The notes under the pieces: generated by a model
Databases searched by the model: none
What the model saw: only the letters and a program-made list of their open reading frames with translations
What the model was told of the DNA's origin: nothing
Translations under genes and position numbers: made by a program
Shown: piece after piece, positions 16,072 to 19,076 of the stretch
Numbering within the stretch: position 1 is the stretch's first letter
Layout of the letters: each line of letters starts with the position of its first letter
From: DASVWH01 sp036389715
GTDB lineage: Bacteria > Acidobacteriota > Blastocatellia > Pyrinomonadales > Pyrinomonadaceae
DNA length: 19,076 bases
Direction: 5' to 3'
Assembly: GCA_036389715.1 (NCBI GenBank)
Contig: DASVWH010000212.1
Location: 1 to 19,076 of the forward strand

Positions 16072-17808
16072 ATGCTTTTCCAGAACTCCGCCCCGCCCCT
16101 TCCTCCGCGTCCCCTTCGTCTCCACCGGAGACCGCTTTTACTGCTGGCCCTGGCGCTGCTCGTCGTGGCGCCAGCGACGACCCGCGCGCAGCAGGGTTTC
16201 GAGCGCCAGCTAGACACGCCCGAGAAGGTGACGGTCTCGATCAGGAACCGCAACGGCCGCACGGTCGTCAGGGCCGTAGACGGGCAGCGGGGCGTGCTCA
16301 TCAAGGCCCAATCGCCAGGCTCGCCCGTCGCCGAAGCCGATGTCGTCTCGGTCGTCCAGCGCGAGATGGTCGAGATAGACGTGCGCGCCCGCCCGCAGCA
16401 GGACCGCGTGGACCTGGACGTGCTGGTCCCGCCGCGCGCCCGTGTCAAGGTCGTGAGCGAGGCCGGGGCCGTTGACGTAGTCGGCAATCTCTCCTGGGCG
16501 CAGGTCAGGACCGACACCGGAACTATCCGCGCAGATGTCCCGACCGACGCCGTCCGGCTCAACTTTCTCTGGGAGGCGAGCCGCCCGCGCTATTTCAGCG
16601 ATGTCGAATTGCCGAAGCCGAGGGAGAGGGCGGGCGGCTGGTTCAGCATCAGCGGCAAACTCGGCGAGCAGAAGGCCGGGCGGGAGGAGCGCATCGAGCT
16701 GGAGTTCACCACGCAGCGCGGCGTCTTGCTCTTCAATGTTGACCCGAGCATGGTTCCGACCGACCTGCGCGAGCGCCCGCTGACGGAAGCGGCGCGCGCC
16801 ATCGTCCGCAGCGGCGACAGTGCCCTCGTTGACGCCATCCGCAAGGTCAGCCCGCGCCTCTTCGGCGATTACGCGCGCACCCTCCCGCCGCCCAGAGAAA
16901 CGCCGACGCTCGTCGCACGCCGCGCGCCCGAAGTCGTCGCCACCGCCGTCTCGCCGCAGCAGATGCGCCTTCAGGTCAACGTCACGGACCGCAACGGGCG
17001 GGCCCTCGGCGGCCTCAAGGCGGCCGACTTCACAGTCTTCGAGAACGGGCAGCAACGCCCCATCACGGGCGTCGAACCGGCGAGCGCGCCCTTTAACCTC
17101 GTCCTCCTGCTCGACGTTTCGGGCAGCGTCGAAGAGCACATCAACTTTATCCGCAAGGCCGCGCGCAATTTCCTGCGGACCGTCAGCGCGCAGGACCGCA
17201 TCTCGATCATCAGCTTCCGCGACGACGTGCAGGTCATCTCCGACTTTACGACCGACCGCGCGCTGCTCTCGCAACGGCTCGAAGAGATTGATGCGGGCGG
17301 CGCGACGGCGCTCTACGACGCGCTGGCCTACACGCTCGTCGAGCAGCTCAGAGGGCTGCGCGGCGAGCGCACGGCCGTCGTCATTCTCTCCGACGGCGAC
17401 GACAATAAATCGTTCGTCCCGTTCGGGGCCGTCCTCGATGCCGTGCTCGAATCCGGCGCGCTCATCTACCCGCTCTACGTTCCTTCGGGGCTGATTCCGC
17501 AGCAGAGCGTGGCCGCGCCCGCCGCGACGCTCGACCCGCTGCGAACGCGGTTTCTAACGCTGACGACGCGCGCCGAAGAGGAGGGCCGTCAACTGGCGAG
17601 CGTCTCGGGCGGCGTCTATTACCCCGTCACGCGATTAGAAGATTTGCAGCGCGCCTACGAGGACATCGTCGCCCAGCTGCGCATGTCCTACACCATCACT
17701 TACGCCTCGGAGAGCGCCGGTCGCCGCGAGCGCCGCATCCGCGTCAGGACCAGCCGCGAAGGTGCGTCCGTGCGCATCAGTCCCGCGGTTGATGTCGGCG
17801 CGCGTTGA
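16072..17808 (+). CDS. Secreted VWA-domain protein with N-terminal adhesin-like region
   Basis: 578 residues from ATG 16072. The N-terminus is a signal peptide: RPLRLHRR, then LLLLALALLVVAPATTRAQ with cleavage near residue 39. Residues about 50-160 (VTVSIRNRNGRTVVRA, LDVLVPPRARVKVVSEAGAV, VRTDTGTIRADVP) resemble the DUF4097-type beta-helical adhesin fold. Residues about 298-335 (VNVTDRNGRALGGLKAADFTVFENG) are the pre-VWA strand block typical of acidobacterial VWFA-related proteins. The VWA domain (about 341-545) has a full metal site: D348-V-S-G-S352, T412 and D441 in ILSDGDD. Expected to bind divalent metal and a protein ligand outside the inner membrane. The open frame extends upstream to 15829 but overlaps DUF72 and lacks a signal peptide, so I reject that start. 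Confidence 0.87.
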   Translation: MLFQNSAPPLPPRPLRLHRRPLLLLALALLVVAPATTRAQQGFERQLDTPEKVTVSIRNRNGRTVVRAVDGQRGVLIKAQSPGSPVAEADVVSVVQREMVEIDVRARPQQDRVDLDVLVPPRARVKVVSEAGAVDVVGNLSWAQVRTDTGTIRADVPTDAVRLNFLWEASRPRYFSDVELPKPRERAGGWFSISGKLGEQKAGREERIELEFTTQRGVLLFNVDPSMVPTDLRERPLTEAARAIVRSGDSALVDAIRKVSPRLFGDYARTLPPPRETPTLVARRAPEVVATAVSPQQMRLQVNVTDRNGRALGGLKAADFTVFENGQQRPITGVEPASAPFNLVLLLDVSGSVEEHINFIRKAARNFLRTVSAQDRISIISFRDDVQVISDFTTDRALLSQRLEEIDAGGATALYDALAYTLVEQLRGLRGERTAVVILSDGDDNKSFVPFGAVLDAVLESGALIYPLYVPSGLIPQQSVAAPAATLDPLRTRFLTLTTRAEEEGRQLASVSGGVYYPVTRLEDLQRAYEDIVAQLRMSYTITYASESAGRRERRIRVRTSREGASVRISPAVDVGAR

Positions 17809-17847
17809 AGCTCAAAAGCGGCACAAGCACGAAGGGAACTCGTCTTA

Positions 17848-18957
17848 ATGTCTCGCCAAAACGCAACGGCCCACATCTTCGCGGCAACGCTTCTGACTGC
17901 CGCCGTCCTGCTCGGCGGCCTGCCCTTCGGCCGGGCACAGGCGCAGCAGGAGGAGACGCCGCCCGCGCCGCCCAGGCACATGCGCCCGCGCAGGAACGTG
18001 CCGCCCGCAGCGCCTCGCCCGACGCCCGGTCAAGGGAGGGCCTCCGCCGCGGATGATGACGACGACGTGGTGCGCGTGGACACGGACCTGACCAGCATTC
18101 TCCTGACGGCCATTGATAAGGAGAGGCGCTTTGTCACGACGCTCAGGCGCCAGGACGTGCGCGTGCTCGAAGACAACCTGCCGCAGGAGCTTTCCATCTT
18201 CGAGCGCGAGACGGACCTGCCGCTCTCGCTCGCCATCCTGGTAGACACGAGCAGATCACAGGCGGAGTCGCTGCCCGACGAACAGGCGGCCGCGCGCGGC
18301 TTCGTGGATTCCGTCATGCGCCCGGACAAAGACCAGGCCGCCGTCATCTCTTTCACGGGCGACGCCACGCTCCAACAGCCCTTGACCAACAACCCGGAGC
18401 TGCTGCGCCGGGCCATCGAGAGCATCAAGGTCGAGCTGCCGCCGGACAATCCCGAATGCGAGGGCATCGCCTCCGTCGAGCAGGAGGCACGCTGCTGGAC
18501 CGGCATCTGGGACGCCCTCTGGGTGACGGTCGGCGAAGTGCTCGCAGAGACGCCGGAGCGCACACGCCGCGCCATCATCCTGCTCTCGGACGGCGACGAT
18601 ACCAGCAGCCAGACGAAGAAGGATGAGGCCATTGACCTGGCCGTCAAAAACAACGTCGTCATCTATTCAATCGGCATCGGCAACCATGAGTTCAAGGTTG
18701 AGAAGGACACGCTGCTCAAGCTCTCCGAAAAGACGGGCGGGCGAGCCTTCTTTCCGCCGGACAAGGCGGCGCTGCAAGCGGCCTTCGCGCAGATTCAGCA
18801 GGAGCTGCGCGCGCAGTACCTGCTCGGCTACTCGCCCGCCAACCGGCGGCGCGACGGCTCTTTCCGGCAGGTCAAAGTCGAGATCGTTAACCCGGAGCTG
18901 CGCAAGCAGAAGCTGCGGCTGCTCTATCGCCAGGGCTACTACGCGAAAAAGGGATGA
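17848..18957 (+). CDS. Secreted VWFA-related acidobacterial-type protein
   Basis: 369 residues. The signal peptide spans about residues 1-32 (hydrophobic FAATLLTAAVLLGGLPF, then GRAQAQ). A Pro/Arg-rich linker (34-65) and an Asp run (DDDDD, 69-73) follow. Residues about 75-120 (VRVDTDLTSILLTAIDKERRFVTTL, RVLEDNLPQELSIFERE in parts) form the conserved block before the VWA domain. The VWA metal site is D133-T-S-R-S137, T218 in WTGIWDAL and D248 in LLSDGDDTSS, all intact. Two cysteines, C204 and C216, could form a disulfide across the insert. The C-terminus RAQYLLGYSP and LLYRQGYYA are family signatures. It starts 39 bases after the other VWA gene on the same strand, so the two are likely co-transcribed; ligands are unknown. 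Confidence 0.88.
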   Translation: MSRQNATAHIFAATLLTAAVLLGGLPFGRAQAQQEETPPAPPRHMRPRRNVPPAAPRPTPGQGRASAADDDDDVVRVDTDLTSILLTAIDKERRFVTTLRRQDVRVLEDNLPQELSIFERETDLPLSLAILVDTSRSQAESLPDEQAAARGFVDSVMRPDKDQAAVISFTGDATLQQPLTNNPELLRRAIESIKVELPPDNPECEGIASVEQEARCWTGIWDALWVTVGEVLAETPERTRRAIILLSDGDDTSSQTKKDEAIDLAVKNNVVIYSIGIGNHEFKVEKDTLLKLSEKTGGRAFFPPDKAALQAAFAQIQQELRAQYLLGYSPANRRRDGSFRQVKVEIVNPELRKQKLRLLYRQGYYAKKG

Positions 18958-19009
18958 GGGCGCACCGGCGGCTGCGACGAATCGAAGACGGGACTTGTTT
19001 TTTCATCCC

Positions 19010-19075
19010 TCATCCTTCATCCTTCACTGCTTGCTCCGATCTCTTCAGGCGAAACAGCAGGATGATGGAACAGCG
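19010..19075 (-). CDS. Possible C-terminal tail of a minus-strand gene
   Basis: At the right edge the minus strand has a frame open from the window end to a TGA at 19010-19012, reading CSIILLFRLKRSEQAVKDEG. A short hydrophobic run followed by a basic, helical tail looks like the end of a membrane protein, converging on the VWA gene. Only 21 residues are visible and the end overlaps a catcctt-type microsatellite (19004-19026), so the call is weak. Confidence 0.25.
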   Translation of the reverse strand, partial: RCSIILLFRLKRSEQAVKDEG

Positions 19076-19076
19076 G

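Overview
The window is about 19 kb of high-GC bacterial DNA. Two adjacent secreted von Willebrand A (VWA) proteins of the kind abundant in Acidobacteriota, a divergent K+-independent-type membrane pyrophosphatase, and standalone regulators suggest Acidobacteriota, perhaps Blastocatellia. That placement is inference from family content; no rRNA or other marker gene is present.

Layout. (1) 1-2037, plus strand: the 3' part of an amino-acid ABC transporter in which a substrate-binding domain is fused to the permease, then a lysine 6-dehydrogenase/saccharopine-dehydrogenase-like enzyme; together they suggest uptake and oxidation of a basic amino acid. (2) 2038-2834: no gene; a perfect 15-bp hairpin, imperfect 23-bp repeats and a pair of 20-bp repeats resembling the end of an IS21-like element. 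(3) 2835-6082, minus strand: an AraC-type DNA-binding protein and a receiver protein in the same frame, separated by one TAA stop, then a large TPR-sigma54 activator whose 5' half is much richer in AT than its 3' half. (4) 6232-7534, an AT-richer accessory stretch: a tiny secreted protein with three GDMxFPG-type repeats, transcribed divergently from the TPR activator; a hicBA toxin-antitoxin pair; and a remnant in which the start of a HigB-type toxin is joined to a HigA-type antitoxin fragment. (5) 7733-14389, plus strand: cstA, hppA, bioY, a YjbQ-family protein and a SAM methyltransferase, all typical chromosomal genes. (6) 14390-15157: an array of about twenty 21-bp units with no clear gene. 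(7) 15158-18957, plus strand: a DUF72 protein and the two secreted VWA proteins. The last bases hold the probable tail of a minus-strand gene.

The most interesting candidate system is in region 4. A cytoplasmic TPR-sigma54 activator lies head to head with a secreted repeat peptide whose predicted signal-peptidase cut leaves the first repeat exactly at the mature N-terminus. This resembles a peptide-signal/TPR-receptor pair, but with a sigma54 activator as output. It is a hypothesis from gene arrangement and repeat structure only.
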